From: Flavobacteriaceae bacterium
GTDB lineage: Bacteria; Bacteroidota; Bacteroidia; Flavobacteriales; Flavobacteriaceae
NCBI GenBank assembly: GCA_021739635.1
Contig: JAIPBH010000006.1
Location: 62,001 to 126,000, forward strand
DNA length: 64,000 bases
Direction: 5' to 3'
Shown here: positions 1 through 9,878 of the stretch, piece by piece
Position numbering within the stretch: position 1 is the stretch's first letter
Layout of the letters: every line of letters begins with the position of its first letter
Position numbers and translations under genes: made by a program
Notes under the pieces: generated by a model
The model's input: the letters and a program-made list of their open reading frames with translations, nothing else
Told to the model about the DNA's origin: nothing
Database searches by the model: none

Positions 1-2118
1 TGTTACATCAATAACATCGCCATCATTCCACACATCTCCAAGAACAGTACCAACATGAAGTTTTATGCGTTGTTCCGTACCACTTCCTTCCCTAAAAAGC
101 CTAAACCCAGAAGTTAAATCATTATCTGCACCATTCATTGGAGGCGCTACGGTTAAAATACCTGCTCGATCTGGAGCAGCATTTACTTTGTACCAAAAAG
201 CACCACTAAATTCATTAGTAAATAAATTGGCGATTGGAAATGATACATAAGAATCTGTTGCTCCTAAATAAGCATCTGAACCCACAACACTTTCTCCAGC
301 AAAACCTGGTGTTCCAACGACTGTTGCATTTGTGTTTGTTACTTTATCAAGATTTGTTCCATCAAAAGGCATGTATAATGTTGAACCAAAATATGGCGGC
401 GTGTAAGATCCACCAACAATTTGAACTACTTCTTCACCTGAAAGTGCTTTATTATAAAATCTCAATTCATCAATAACACTGCTATCTGATAAATGATTCC
501 AATAATCAAATGTTGGAACTCCTGAAGCAATGGTAAAACTATTGCATCCTGTCCAATTTATTGGTGCCGATAAAGTTGCAGAATTCATTTCAACACCGTT
601 AAAATAAATTTTAGTTTGAGTATCAGAAACGGTTACAGCTACTTGAACCCATTCTCCAGCTGTAACATCAATAACGCCACCATCGTTCCAACTTTCTCCT
701 GAACCAGTTCCAACATTTAATTTAATGCGTTGTTCTGTTCCATTGCCTTCTCTAAATAATCTAAATCCTTGATTTCTGTTTTCAGGCGTATCATTTCCTA
801 CAACTAAAATACCTGCTCTGTCTGGACTTGAATTAACTTTATACCAGAATGTGGTACTGAATTGGTTACTCAAAAGGCCATCTGCTGGATATGTTAAATA
901 GGAATCTGTTGCACCTAAATAAGCACCATCACCTACATAAGATTGATCGGTAATTTGTGGTGACCCAACAGCAGTAGCAGCTCTACCTCCAATTAAGTCT
1001 ATATATCCTTTATCAAAAGGCATGTAAAAAGATTCTCCTGCATATAGCGGTATATATGGACTATATGCGTTTATCATGATTTGAATATCAGATTGAGTTA
1101 GGGCTTTATTAAAGATGCGTAATTCATCTAAATCACTGCTATCAGATTTATGATTCCAGTAGCTAAATGTTTCACCACCAGAACCAATAGTTAATGGTCC
1201 AACACCTGTCCAGTCTATTGGAGCAGCTAAGGTTGCAGAATTCATTTCAACACCGTTAAAATAAATTTTGGTTTCAGTTTGTGATATGGTAAATGCAACA
1301 TGAACCCACTCACCAGCAGTAACATCAATAACACCACCATCATTCCAACTTTCGCCTACACCTGTTCCAACATTTAATTTAATACGTTGTGAAGTTCCGC
1401 TTCCTTCTCTAAATAGTCTAAACCCTTGATTACGGTCTGTGGCATCATCGCCAACTACCAATATACCAGCTCTATCAGGGTTGGCATTTACTTTATACCA
1501 AAATGCAGCACTAAATTCATTATTTGTTAATCCATCGGACGGAAAGGTTAAAAATGAATCTGTTGAACCTCTAAAAGCATTTGTGCCAGCATATCCACCA
1601 CCAGCAAAACCAGGTGTTCCTACTTCATCAGCAATTTTAAAACCTATTAAATCTCTATAATCTCCATCAAAAGGCATGTAAAGAAGTTCGCCATCAAATA
1701 ATGGGCTGTATGGTGGTTGTTTACTAAAATTAACTTCAGTTGATGTTGTTTTTCCTTCAATATCAGTTGCTATTACTTTTAAAATATGGTCACCATCCAC
1801 TAAATTAGTATAGGTATATTCTTCTAAGGCTCTTCTATAGTCATTAAAAGAATTAAAACCTGCTATTTTAGTTTCATCAAGAAGAATTGAAATATCTACT
1901 ATTTCAATATCATCAGTTACTTCAATTTTAATATTAATTGACGTAACATCTTCAAAAACTTTAATAGCAGTTCCTTCTGTAGGCGTTATTATTTTTACTA
2001 TTGGTGCTGTCTCATCCACACCTGGATCAACTGCTGTTATGGGATCTATGCCGTCGTTACATGATACTATTAGAAGTAACATGAAAAAACCATTTATATA
2101 CTTTAAAATATTTTTCAT
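1..2118 (-). CDS. Surface lipoprotein with three tandem LamG/ConA-like domains (C-terminus cut by window edge)
   Basis: The frame is open from an ATG at 2118 to the window edge (706 codons, no stop), so the C-terminus is missing. The N-terminus is a lipoprotein signal with lipobox IVSC (Cys20). An Ig-like segment follows at about residues 38-120, beginning APIVKIITP. Next come three copies of a LamG_3/concanavalin A-like domain of about 216 residues, each with a YMPFDG start, an AFWYKVN strand, GFRLFREG and KIYFNGVEMNS. The third copy is incomplete. The gene follows a SusC/SusD pair, where SusE/SusF-type surface glycan-binding proteins usually sit, so a polysaccharide-binding role outside the outer membrane is inferred. 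No catalytic residues were recognised and the ligand cannot be told from sequence. Confidence 0.85.
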   Translation of the reverse strand, partial: MKNILKYINGFFMLLLIVSCNDGIDPITAVDPGVDETAPIVKIITPTEGTAIKVFEDVTSINIKIEVTDDIEIVDISILLDETKIAGFNSFNDYRRALEEYTYTNLVDGDHILKVIATDIEGKTTSTEVNFSKQPPYSPLFDGELLYMPFDGDYRDLIGFKIADEVGTPGFAGGGYAGTNAFRGSTDSFLTFPSDGLTNNEFSAAFWYKVNANPDRAGILVVGDDATDRNQGFRLFREGSGTSQRIKLNVGTGVGESWNDGGVIDVTAGEWVHVAFTISQTETKIYFNGVEMNSATLAAPIDWTGVGPLTIGSGGETFSYWNHKSDSSDLDELRIFNKALTQSDIQIMINAYSPYIPLYAGESFYMPFDKGYIDLIGGRAATAVGSPQITDQSYVGDGAYLGATDSYLTYPADGLLSNQFSTTFWYKVNSSPDRAGILVVGNDTPENRNQGFRLFREGNGTEQRIKLNVGTGSGESWNDGGVIDVTAGEWVQVAVTVSDTQTKIYFNGVEMNSATLSAPINWTGCNSFTIASGVPTFDYWNHLSDSSVIDELRFYNKALSGEEVVQIVGGSYTPPYFGSTLYMPFDGTNLDKVTNTNATVVGTPGFAGESVVGSDAYLGATDSYVSFPIANLFTNEFSGAFWYKVNAAPDRAGILTVAPPMNGADNDLTSGFRLFREGSGTEQRIKLHVGTVLGDVWNDGDVIDVT
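391..1713 (-). repeat. Tandem LamG-domain DNA repeat, period about 650 bp
   Basis: Two complete repeat units, about 1064-1713 and 412-1063, are followed by a third partial unit running to position 1. Similarity is high at DNA level: a stretch of more than 30 identical bases starting GCAGAATTCATTTCAACACC is seen near 579 and again near 1228. The motif GGCATGTA recurs near 369, 1019 and 1673. Boundaries are approximate. Such near-identical units can recombine, so copy number may vary between strains. Confidence 0.8.
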
Positions 2119-2137
2119 ATTATGTTTTTAAATTAAA

Positions 2138-3667
2138 TTAATTTTCTAGTGGTAAAGCATCAACTTGTGCTTGAGGATAAGGCAATAATGCATTATCTGC
2201 AGTAAAAGTTCTGCCATCGTAACTTAGCTCGCTATAATTTCCTAATCTAATCATATCATAATAACGAGTACCCCATTCCATAGCCATTTCAGCAAATTTT
2301 TCATCCATCACTTGTTGAGTTGTCACTCCTGAAATTGGAGTTAAACCGGCTCTTTGTCTTACTTCATTCACAGCTTGATCAGCAGACATTACATTACTTG
2401 TTGCTCCTTGTGTTAAAGCCTCTGCATGCATGAGTAAAACTTCGGCATAACGAATGCATACCATGTTTTTTCCGGCTCCATAATTGTTTCTTCCAGCTGT
2501 TAATTGTGTGGATGGTAAATATTGTTTGCCACTAGCAAATAACGCACGAGCATAATCATTGATAACATCGCCTTCACGTGTTGTGTTTGAAACAAAAGCT
2601 GGTAATGTAGCATATGCAGGATCTGTTTGTAATTCTGCGATACCTCTATCAGTAAATAAAACACTGGTTTCTAAGCGCACAGTTTCTCCTCTATCCAACA
2701 TGAATTTAATATATTTCATACTTGGTTCATAAAATCCCCAACCACTTTCAGCATTTGCTCTTGCTGGTGTCCAGTTTTGAGAACCAAATGGTGCGTATAA
2801 ATGGTAAAACGTATCTCCAGTGCCAGAATCATAGTCAGAATATTGCATTTCAAGTAAATTCTCATTACTTAATTCTCCTGGCTTTTTAAATTCATTATAA
2901 AAATCTGGATACAGTGAAAACTTACTAGAACCAATAATTTGTGAAGTTGCATCGGCTACTCCTTGATAATTTTTTAGCTCTAAATTGGCTAATGCTTTCA
3001 TAGCCAATGCTGTATATTTTGTAACGCCACCTTTAACATCTGTTCTTTCATTTGGACGCAAATCTGGTAGAAATGGAATGGCTTCGTCCATTAAATCAGA
3101 AATATATTGCATAACTTCATCTTTTGTTGCAACGCCAGCTTCAATTTCAGAATCAGGAATGGCTGTATTAATGATAAAGATGTCTCCCCATACTCTTGCC
3201 AAATTAAAATGCAACCAAGCTCTAAACACTTTTGTTTCGGCTATGTATTGATTTGCTTTTGCAGCATCACTTGGGCCAGCAAAGGCTTTATAATTTTCAA
3301 TTAAGTTTGCTGCATTATTAACACTCACAATATCTGAATAGTGCAAATTCCAAAGCGAATTATACATCCAGTAGTCTTTATTGTAGTTAAATAAATCAGT
3401 ATTTGCAAAGTCTTGTTGATCTCCAAGTCCTCCAGCATTAACATCATCTCCTCTTACTGATAATAATAAATATTCTTCCCAACCTCTTGTTGCAAATGCA
3501 TTATATGCGCCAATTAAAGGCTGAATCATTTCTGATGTATTTGTATAGTCAACATCGCCTGTATTGAGTTGACCTTCTTGCAAATCTAACTTATCACTAC
3601 AAGCTAGAAAGCTTATCAAAATAAGTGAAAAAACACTTATATTAAATGTGTGTTTAAAATTTTTCAT
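2138..3667 (-). CDS. SusD/RagB-like glycan-binding outer-membrane lipoprotein
   Basis: The protein has 509 residues. The signal ends in lipobox FLAC (Cys23) followed by SDKLDLQEG, a usual flavobacterial lipoprotein start. Family hallmarks are the TPR-rich helical N-terminal half (AETKVFRAWLHFNLARVWGD), the C-terminal NMVCIRYAEVLLMHAEAL segment and RQRAGL, and a C-terminal end with a Tyr/Asp-rich RYYDMIRLGN stretch. It lies 14 bp downstream of the SusC-like gene and is surely co-transcribed with it. By family knowledge it caps the SusC barrel and hands over oligosaccharides. The substrate is unknown. The start at 3667 is the only sensible ATG before the signal peptide. Confidence 0.95.
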   Translation of the reverse strand: MKNFKHTFNISVFSLILISFLACSDKLDLQEGQLNTGDVDYTNTSEMIQPLIGAYNAFATRGWEEYLLLSVRGDDVNAGGLGDQQDFANTDLFNYNKDYWMYNSLWNLHYSDIVSVNNAANLIENYKAFAGPSDAAKANQYIAETKVFRAWLHFNLARVWGDIFIINTAIPDSEIEAGVATKDEVMQYISDLMDEAIPFLPDLRPNERTDVKGGVTKYTALAMKALANLELKNYQGVADATSQIIGSSKFSLYPDFYNEFKKPGELSNENLLEMQYSDYDSGTGDTFYHLYAPFGSQNWTPARANAESGWGFYEPSMKYIKFMLDRGETVRLETSVLFTDRGIAELQTDPAYATLPAFVSNTTREGDVINDYARALFASGKQYLPSTQLTAGRNNYGAGKNMVCIRYAEVLLMHAEALTQGATSNVMSADQAVNEVRQRAGLTPISGVTTQQVMDEKFAEMAMEWGTRYYDMIRLGNYSELSYDGRTFTADNALLPYPQAQVDALPLEN

Positions 3668-3681
3668 ATCGAATTTTTTTT

Positions 3682-6600
3682 TTAGATTTTAATGTTAACA
3701 CCAAATGTATAAACGCCTGGAACAGGGTATGTTTGTCTGTCTACACCATCAGAAACTTCTGGATTAAAGCCATTGTAGTTGAAAAATGTGAACGGACGAT
3801 CTGCGGTTAATGTAAATCTGGTTTCAGGCATATTTTTGCCAAAAAGTTTTTCTCCTTTTATTGTATATGCCAGTTGTATATTTTGAATTCTAAAAAAGTC
3901 TCCATCTTCTACCCAGAAATTACTTAATTTTTGGTTCCAGCCTTTTCGCAAACCAGCCGATGATGGATATGAATTACTTGTACCTTCACCATGCCATCTA
4001 TTAATTGCTAAATCGGCATCCATGTTAGTGTCATTAGTAAAAATAATTTCACCACGCTTTCTATTTAAGATTTTATTGCCTGCTTGACCATAGAAACTAA
4101 CAGAAAAATCAAAATCTTTATAGGATAACCCAATATTTCCACCGTACATTAATTTAGGTAAATATGAGCCTAAGACTTTTCTATCGTTATCATCTATAAC
4201 ACCGTCTGGCGTTCCATTTGGGCCGCTGATATCTTTATAGATTAAATCACCAGGAACTAAATTGTTTGCAACAGCAATAGGATCGGCATCAATTTGTGCT
4301 TGATTTTGATATACTCCTGCAGTTTGATACCCATAAAATGCTTTTATTGGTTCTCCTATAATGGTTCTTTGGCGAAATTCAGCAGTTCCAGCGTCAATAT
4401 ACCCTTTTGGATCTGTAAGACTTAGCGTTTTGTTTTTTAAAGTTGTAAGGTTTGTTCCTATTGAATAGCTAAAATCTTTAGAAACATTTTTATTCCAGTT
4501 AATACCAATTTCAAAACCTTGGTTTCTAATTTCACCTGAATTTTTTTCAACAGTAGCATTAATAATAGGTACAAAAACTGGCATGATAGCGTTTTTGGTA
4601 TCTCTAATATAATAGTCGGCTTCAATAGTTAAGTTATTATTTAGCATACCTATGTTGATACCAAAGTTGTTTTCCTCAATAACTTCCCAAGTATTATCTG
4701 TAAATGTACTAGTAGATGTAATACCTGGTGTTTGAACATCACCAATATCGGTTGATATAACGTTTATGGTATTTGCACCAGAACTTGCTGCCACATTATC
4801 ATTACCTAATTTACCCCAACTAGCTCTTAATTTTAAATAATCAAAAATGCCATTATCTTTCATAAAGTTTTCTTCAGACAGTACCCAACCAGCACCAACT
4901 GAAGGGAAATAACCCCATGGGTCTTTTGTAAACTTAGAAGATCCATCAGCTCTAATGGTTCCATATAATAAATATTTGTCTTTAAAGTTGTAAGCAGCTC
5001 TTGAAAAATACGAAACACCATAAATTCTTGAGCCGTTATCTCCGCCACCAGCTAAAACAATAGAGCTTTCTTCAGCAAAATTCAAGTACCAAGACGTATC
5101 ATAATCAATTCCAGTTATATTTTGACCATTAACAGAGAGTGAATGACTAGCTTCATCTCTATACGAAGTACCACCCATAAGTGTTAGGTTATGGTCTCCA
5201 AAACTTTCTTTATAAGTTAAAACATTATCCCAAATTTGGTTTGAATAGGTGTTTTGAGTTTTAGTAATTCCTGAAATTCTTTCAACATTGTTTCCTAATG
5301 TATAAGGTAGGTTTACATATCTTTCATCTAAAGCTGAAAAATCATGATTATAAGTTGTTTTAAATGTTAATTTTTCTGGAATTAAATCCACTTCAAAATA
5401 GATACTTGATAACAATTTTCTAATTTTTAATTGATTGTTATTAAAATCCATTGCCGGGAAAGGGTTCTGAGTTCCTCTATATCCTAATATTTGAGCGTTA
5501 GAATATCTAATTGGAGAAGCTTCAGTATTTAACTCATCAATTACTGGCATAATTGGCACCGCAAAATAAGCATTAAACCATGCTGCATTTTCTGCATTAT
5601 ATTTTGTTGCATTACTGAAAACAGTGTTCACACCCATTTTAAATCTGTTAGAGAGTTTTACATCAATTTTTGAACGAATATTAAAACGTTCATATTCATT
5701 TTTCATATCTAAAACACCTTCTTGAGAGAAATAGTTTGCCCCAACAGAATATGAAACATTTTCTGAACCGCCAGTTGCTCCAACACTATGGCTTTCAATA
5801 ATACCTGGTCTTAAAATTTCTTTGAACCAATCAGTATTTACATTAGGCACATTTGGGTTTACTCTACTACGCCCATAACGTTGCATGGCATTTAATACAA
5901 AACTGATATCAGGTTGTGAACCAGATTCGTAAGCCATTGTAGTAAATTGCTCAGCATTTGCCAATTTCATGACATTTTGTGCATATTGAACTCCTGTATA
6001 ACCATCATATTCAAAAACAGGTTTCTTCTCTAGATTTCCTGTTTTTGTTTTTACAATAATAACTCCATTTGCGGCTCTTACCCCATAAATAGCTGATGAA
6101 GAAGCATCTTTTAAAACCGTTAGAGATTCAATATCCTTACTATTTAAGAAGTCAATATTAGTATAAAACATACCATCAACTACATATAAAGGCTTGCTAT
6201 TATTATCATTATATGAACCAATACCTCTTAACCTTACTGTTGGTGAATCTCCTGGAGAACCATTACTAACCACTTGTACACCAGAAACTTTCCCTTGTAA
6301 TGATTGCATTACATTGGCCGTTGGTGTTTTTTCAATATCCTGAGATTTTATGGTAACAATAGATCCCGTTAAATCAGCTTTTCTTTGAGTACCATAACCT
6401 ACTAAAACAACTTCATCCAAAGATTCAACATCAATATCTAAAACTACATTGACAAGATTTTGATTATCTACTGTTATTGATTTTGTTTTAAATCCAATAA
6501 AGCTAAACTCTAATATTTCACCCTTAGCAACTTGTATTGAATAATTTCCATCAAAATCAGTGCTAACTCCAATACTAGTGCCTTTAATAATAACATTTAC

Positions 6601-6723
6601 TCCTGGTATGGGCATATTATCTTCAGAACTAGTAACTACACCCGAAACTGTAAAGTTTTGAGCAAAGCCACTAATTGAGAGAAGAAAAAGTAATAATAAA
6701 ATAATTTTTGTTTTCATATACAT
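3682..6723 (-). CDS. SusC/RagA-like TonB-dependent outer-membrane receptor
   Basis: The protein has 1013 residues. A signal peptide (MKTKIILLLLFLLSISGFAQ, counted from the second ATG at 6717) is followed by a CarboxypepD_reg-like beta-sandwich at about 25-105 (VSGVVTSSEDNMPIPGVNV). The plug starts at LDEVVLVGYGTQRKADLTGS and contains PLYVVDG and the SSAIYGVRAANGVIIV motif. A 22-strand type barrel ends in the expected aromatic C-terminus (YTFGVNIKI). Both ATGs (6723 and 6717) fit and no Shine-Dalgarno decides between them. It is the first gene of a susC-susD-LamG unit placed directly after a transmembrane regulator, so it probably imports an oligosaccharide sensed by that regulator. Confidence 0.95.
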   Translation of the reverse strand: MYMKTKIILLLLFLLSISGFAQNFTVSGVVTSSEDNMPIPGVNVIIKGTSIGVSTDFDGNYSIQVAKGEILEFSFIGFKTKSITVDNQNLVNVVLDIDVESLDEVVLVGYGTQRKADLTGSIVTIKSQDIEKTPTANVMQSLQGKVSGVQVVSNGSPGDSPTVRLRGIGSYNDNNSKPLYVVDGMFYTNIDFLNSKDIESLTVLKDASSSAIYGVRAANGVIIVKTKTGNLEKKPVFEYDGYTGVQYAQNVMKLANAEQFTTMAYESGSQPDISFVLNAMQRYGRSRVNPNVPNVNTDWFKEILRPGIIESHSVGATGGSENVSYSVGANYFSQEGVLDMKNEYERFNIRSKIDVKLSNRFKMGVNTVFSNATKYNAENAAWFNAYFAVPIMPVIDELNTEASPIRYSNAQILGYRGTQNPFPAMDFNNNQLKIRKLLSSIYFEVDLIPEKLTFKTTYNHDFSALDERYVNLPYTLGNNVERISGITKTQNTYSNQIWDNVLTYKESFGDHNLTLMGGTSYRDEASHSLSVNGQNITGIDYDTSWYLNFAEESSIVLAGGGDNGSRIYGVSYFSRAAYNFKDKYLLYGTIRADGSSKFTKDPWGYFPSVGAGWVLSEENFMKDNGIFDYLKLRASWGKLGNDNVAASSGANTINVISTDIGDVQTPGITSTSTFTDNTWEVIEENNFGINIGMLNNNLTIEADYYIRDTKNAIMPVFVPIINATVEKNSGEIRNQGFEIGINWNKNVSKDFSYSIGTNLTTLKNKTLSLTDPKGYIDAGTAEFRQRTIIGEPIKAFYGYQTAGVYQNQAQIDADPIAVANNLVPGDLIYKDISGPNGTPDGVIDDNDRKVLGSYLPKLMYGGNIGLSYKDFDFSVSFYGQAGNKILNRKRGEIIFTNDTNMDADLAINRWHGEGTSNSYPSSAGLRKGWNQKLSNFWVEDGDFFRIQNIQLAYTIKGEKLFGKNMPETRFTLTADRPFTFFNYNGFNPEVSDGVDRQTYPVPGVYTFGVNIKI

Positions 6724-6942
6724 AATTGTATTAATTGTTAGTCAAGCACAAGATATAACGTATTTGATTTTTATCGTAAAAAGTGTTTACGCTTTAAATA
6801 CGCCAAAAAAGAAATCATACAGAAAAACTATGTTTGACGTATGACTAAGCAACAAAAAAGTGAGTTAAATAAACAAATAAAACGTTATATGACGTATTAT
6901 TGACGTAATAAAAAATACAAATAACGTAATTTTTAAAGGTGA
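6724..6942 (-). promoter_or_regulatory. Promoter region of the left SusC/D operon with repeated TGACGTA motifs
   Basis: This gap of 219 bp separates the regulator gene from susC, both on the minus strand. It holds several copies of a GACGTA/AACGTA core: an 11-bp direct tandem repeat TGACGTATTAT/TGACGTAATAA at 6890-6911, TTTGACGTATGAC at 6833-6845, and ATAACGTAT/ATAACGTAAT near 6755 and 6921. No other gene lies here. The motifs are candidate binding sites for the LuxR-type HTH encoded next door. That link is inferred from position only. Confidence 0.45.
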
Positions 6943-9735
6943 TTATTCTAGATTTATCAAATATGAAGTTACAGAAATGTCATTTTCTAAATCTAATTTC
7001 TTTTTTAGTCTGTATCTATGTGTTTCTAAACCTCTTATAGAAACATTCATTAAAGGTGCAATTTCTTTGTTGGATAAATTCATTTTGATGTATGCACAAA
7101 TCTTTAAATCTTTAGGAGTTAAATTTGAATGCTTATGCTTAAGGCTGTTAAAAAACTCTTCATGAACTTGATTAAAATTATGTTCAAATATTTTCCACTC
7201 GTCTTTATGAGCTATAGAGTTGTCAACTTTTTTTAATATTTTTTTGTAAGCATATTGATTTTCAAAACTATCTTTATTATTAGTTAATTCACTTTTTATA
7301 TCCTGCAAGGTTTCATTTTTTTTCACTAAAGCCATGGCTGTATTTGCCAATTGCTTACTCTTTATTTTTACTTCATTTCTAAGTGATTCATTCTTTAATT
7401 GAACTATTCTCTTTTCATTTTCTAAAGTTTTTTCTCTTAAAATCTCTTGCTGCTCTTTTGCGTATTTAATTTTCAATAATCTTTGCTGTTTATAAACTTT
7501 GTTTTTATTAAAAACATAAACAATAAAAACTATTATAACTATCAAAGTAAAGTAGATAATCAAACCTAAAGTATCTTTATACCAAGGCGGTAGTACTTTT
7601 ATAGATAATTTACTGGGTAAAGATGATTGACCAAAATCATCACTAGTTCTAAATAAAATGGTGTATGAACCATCTTTTAAATTTGATAGTTCAAGCTTTT
7701 CTTTGTCTAACCTATTCCATTTTTTAGCATCTAATTCTAATATTGAATACTCAAAGAAATGATTGCCTGATTTTGGGGATGAAACTGATATACTAAGACT
7801 ACTGTTTAATTTAAATTCAATAATTCTTTTGGGTTCTAAATCAACTAACTCTTTATTAATTTTTATGCTTTCAATTTGCGGTTGCAGTAGGACCTTTTTT
7901 GAGTCAAATCTGTTATCAATTAGCATGAAACCATTGTTCAAATTGAGTGCAAAAGTAGAATCGGTAATTTTAGAAACGTTTTCATTACCAACAATCAACC
8001 GGTTTTCAAAGTAATTATTTGATAATGAAATGTCTTTTTCTTCATTTAAAATTGATTTAAAGCTAATTACATCATTTGGCTTTTTTAGCACCAATTGATC
8101 TACGTCTTCTTCAGAAATTATGTAAGATTCTTTACCAAAGTTTTCATTTAATAGATTATATGGGACAATGCTATCAAGCATAGGTTCATACTTTAACCAA
8201 CCATCATTAGTTTTAAAGCATATATCATTTTTTATTTTATAAACTCTAACATTAAAATCTGAAAAAACTCCTTTTTTATTATAGTTCTCAATACTAGAAA
8301 TTGTATCATAATTATCATCAAACTTAATTTTATACAACCCTTTATAAGCATGAGCTGCCCAAGCAGTCTTTTGGTCTTCAAACACTAAAAAACGAATGGG
8401 CATGGTAGATGTTCCTAAATGTTTTTGATCCCAAGTTGTTCCATTTTTTTTAAACCTTACCAGTCCAGAGTAAGTACCTTCTATATAAATATCTTTATGT
8501 TCAGGCACTCGTTTAATAATCCAGCCTCCAGAAGAACTATATACAGGTATTAACTGATTATTTTTAACTAAAAAAGTGCCATAATTATGACAACAGAAAA
8601 GTTCTCCGTCTATCTCTTTTAAACTCCAAACCTGACTTTGCGAGCCTTTTATAAATTGTAACTTGTTATTCTCATCTAAATAAAATAAGCCAGTATTACT
8701 GCCAAGATAAATAACCCCTTTAAATTTTATAACATCATAAACAGCACCAAGCTTGCCCGATACATCATTGAAAAAATAATTGTGGCTACTTAAATCAACA
8801 GATGCTAATCCGTTATCTAAACCCAACCAAAGTGTGTCATTTTCATCAACATATTGTCCTAAAACTGTGTTGTTAATTAACCCATTTTCTTTGTTTACAT
8901 GAAAAATAACTTCACCATTATTCTTTGTTAGATATACCCCATCTTTAATAGTTCCAAAAATCATATTTCCATTTTTTAATACAGAGAAATGATTGAGTTG
9001 ATGTTGTTTTATATAACTATTTACTTCAAAATTTGCTGGAATTAGTTTATTATTTTCATACAGAAAACATCCTTGTAATGAAGTTGTAATTAATAATTTA
9101 TCATTGTATTTATTTATAGATATAATATGAGCTTCATTAAAAATATCATTAACAATACTTGGTTTTAAGGTGTCTCCAGCAAGCTTAAAGATTCCCTTTT
9201 TTAAAGTAGAAACATATAATTCATCATTTACCACATTACAAGCAAGTACAATTGATTCAGGATTTATTTTTTTTATTTCTCCTGTTGGATAATACAGATA
9301 AACACTAAAAAAAGATCTAAAAACAACAATGTCTTTATATGTAATAATTTGCCAAATTTCTTCATCTTGAGAAATTTTTTCTTTAATTGAATCACTTAAT
9401 GACTTGTAAATTAGTTCCCCTTTAATGTTTCTTTTCCAAAAGCCAAATTCCTCATAAGAGCCCGTATAAATTCTGTCTTTATAGGCTAACACTGAGCGTA
9501 TAATGGTTTTATTAGGTAATTCTTTAAAATTCCATTTTAATCCATCATACTCTAATAATCCATTATTATTGGCTACATAAACCTTTCCATTTTTTGATTT
9601 TGAAACATCCCAGTTCTGATTTCCTGCATTATATTCAGAAAGTACATAATTTTGAAAATAAGGAGTATATTGAGCTTCTACCGAAAAAGAAATCAGTAGT
9701 AGAATAGAAAAAATAAAAAATGATTTAAATCTCAT
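6943..9735 (-). CDS. Membrane-spanning sensor-regulator: beta-propeller, Y_Y_Y domain, TM helix, LuxR-type HTH
   Basis: A TTG at 9744 is in frame, but the ATG at 9735 starts a clean signal peptide (MRFKSFFIFSILLLISFSVEAQ) and is preferred, giving 930 residues. The order is: signal peptide, periplasmic propeller of Reg_prop-like repeats to about residue 610, a Y_Y_Y-type beta domain (SSLSISVSSPKSGNHFFEYS), one TM helix at about 720-745, a Lys/Glu-rich coiled coil, and a C-terminal GerE/LuxR helix-turn-helix (LTPKDLKICAYIKMNLSNKEIA). It has no histidine kinase or receiver domain, so the signal must pass directly from periplasm to a membrane-tethered DNA-binding domain. It lies directly upstream of susC/susD and is the likely regulator of that locus. 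Confidence 0.9.
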   Translation of the reverse strand: MRFKSFFIFSILLLISFSVEAQYTPYFQNYVLSEYNAGNQNWDVSKSKNGKVYVANNNGLLEYDGLKWNFKELPNKTIIRSVLAYKDRIYTGSYEEFGFWKRNIKGELIYKSLSDSIKEKISQDEEIWQIITYKDIVVFRSFFSVYLYYPTGEIKKINPESIVLACNVVNDELYVSTLKKGIFKLAGDTLKPSIVNDIFNEAHIISINKYNDKLLITTSLQGCFLYENNKLIPANFEVNSYIKQHQLNHFSVLKNGNMIFGTIKDGVYLTKNNGEVIFHVNKENGLINNTVLGQYVDENDTLWLGLDNGLASVDLSSHNYFFNDVSGKLGAVYDVIKFKGVIYLGSNTGLFYLDENNKLQFIKGSQSQVWSLKEIDGELFCCHNYGTFLVKNNQLIPVYSSSGGWIIKRVPEHKDIYIEGTYSGLVRFKKNGTTWDQKHLGTSTMPIRFLVFEDQKTAWAAHAYKGLYKIKFDDNYDTISSIENYNKKGVFSDFNVRVYKIKNDICFKTNDGWLKYEPMLDSIVPYNLLNENFGKESYIISEEDVDQLVLKKPNDVISFKSILNEEKDISLSNNYFENRLIVGNENVSKITDSTFALNLNNGFMLIDNRFDSKKVLLQPQIESIKINKELVDLEPKRIIEFKLNSSLSISVSSPKSGNHFFEYSILELDAKKWNRLDKEKLELSNLKDGSYTILFRTSDDFGQSSLPSKLSIKVLPPWYKDTLGLIIYFTLIVIIVFIVYVFNKNKVYKQQRLLKIKYAKEQQEILREKTLENEKRIVQLKNESLRNEVKIKSKQLANTAMALVKKNETLQDIKSELTNNKDSFENQYAYKKILKKVDNSIAHKDEWKIFEHNFNQVHEEFFNSLKHKHSNLTPKDLKICAYIKMNLSNKEIAPLMNVSIRGLETHRYRLKKKLDLENDISVTSYLINLE

Positions 9736-9878
9736 CAGTAACAAAAAACAAACAAAATATATAATTAAAATTTTATCATACCAAATCTAGTTTATTTATA
9801 CTTAAAAACTTTGTTAAGTCCTGTTATTCTATTCGACAAATGATATTAGATTCATATCTTTATTAAAAAATAATCTAA

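Noticed and set aside
391-1713. Direct repeats on the left edge as a CRISPR or mobile repeat array
   Set aside because: Units are about 650 bp, in phase with a reading frame, and encode LamG domains.
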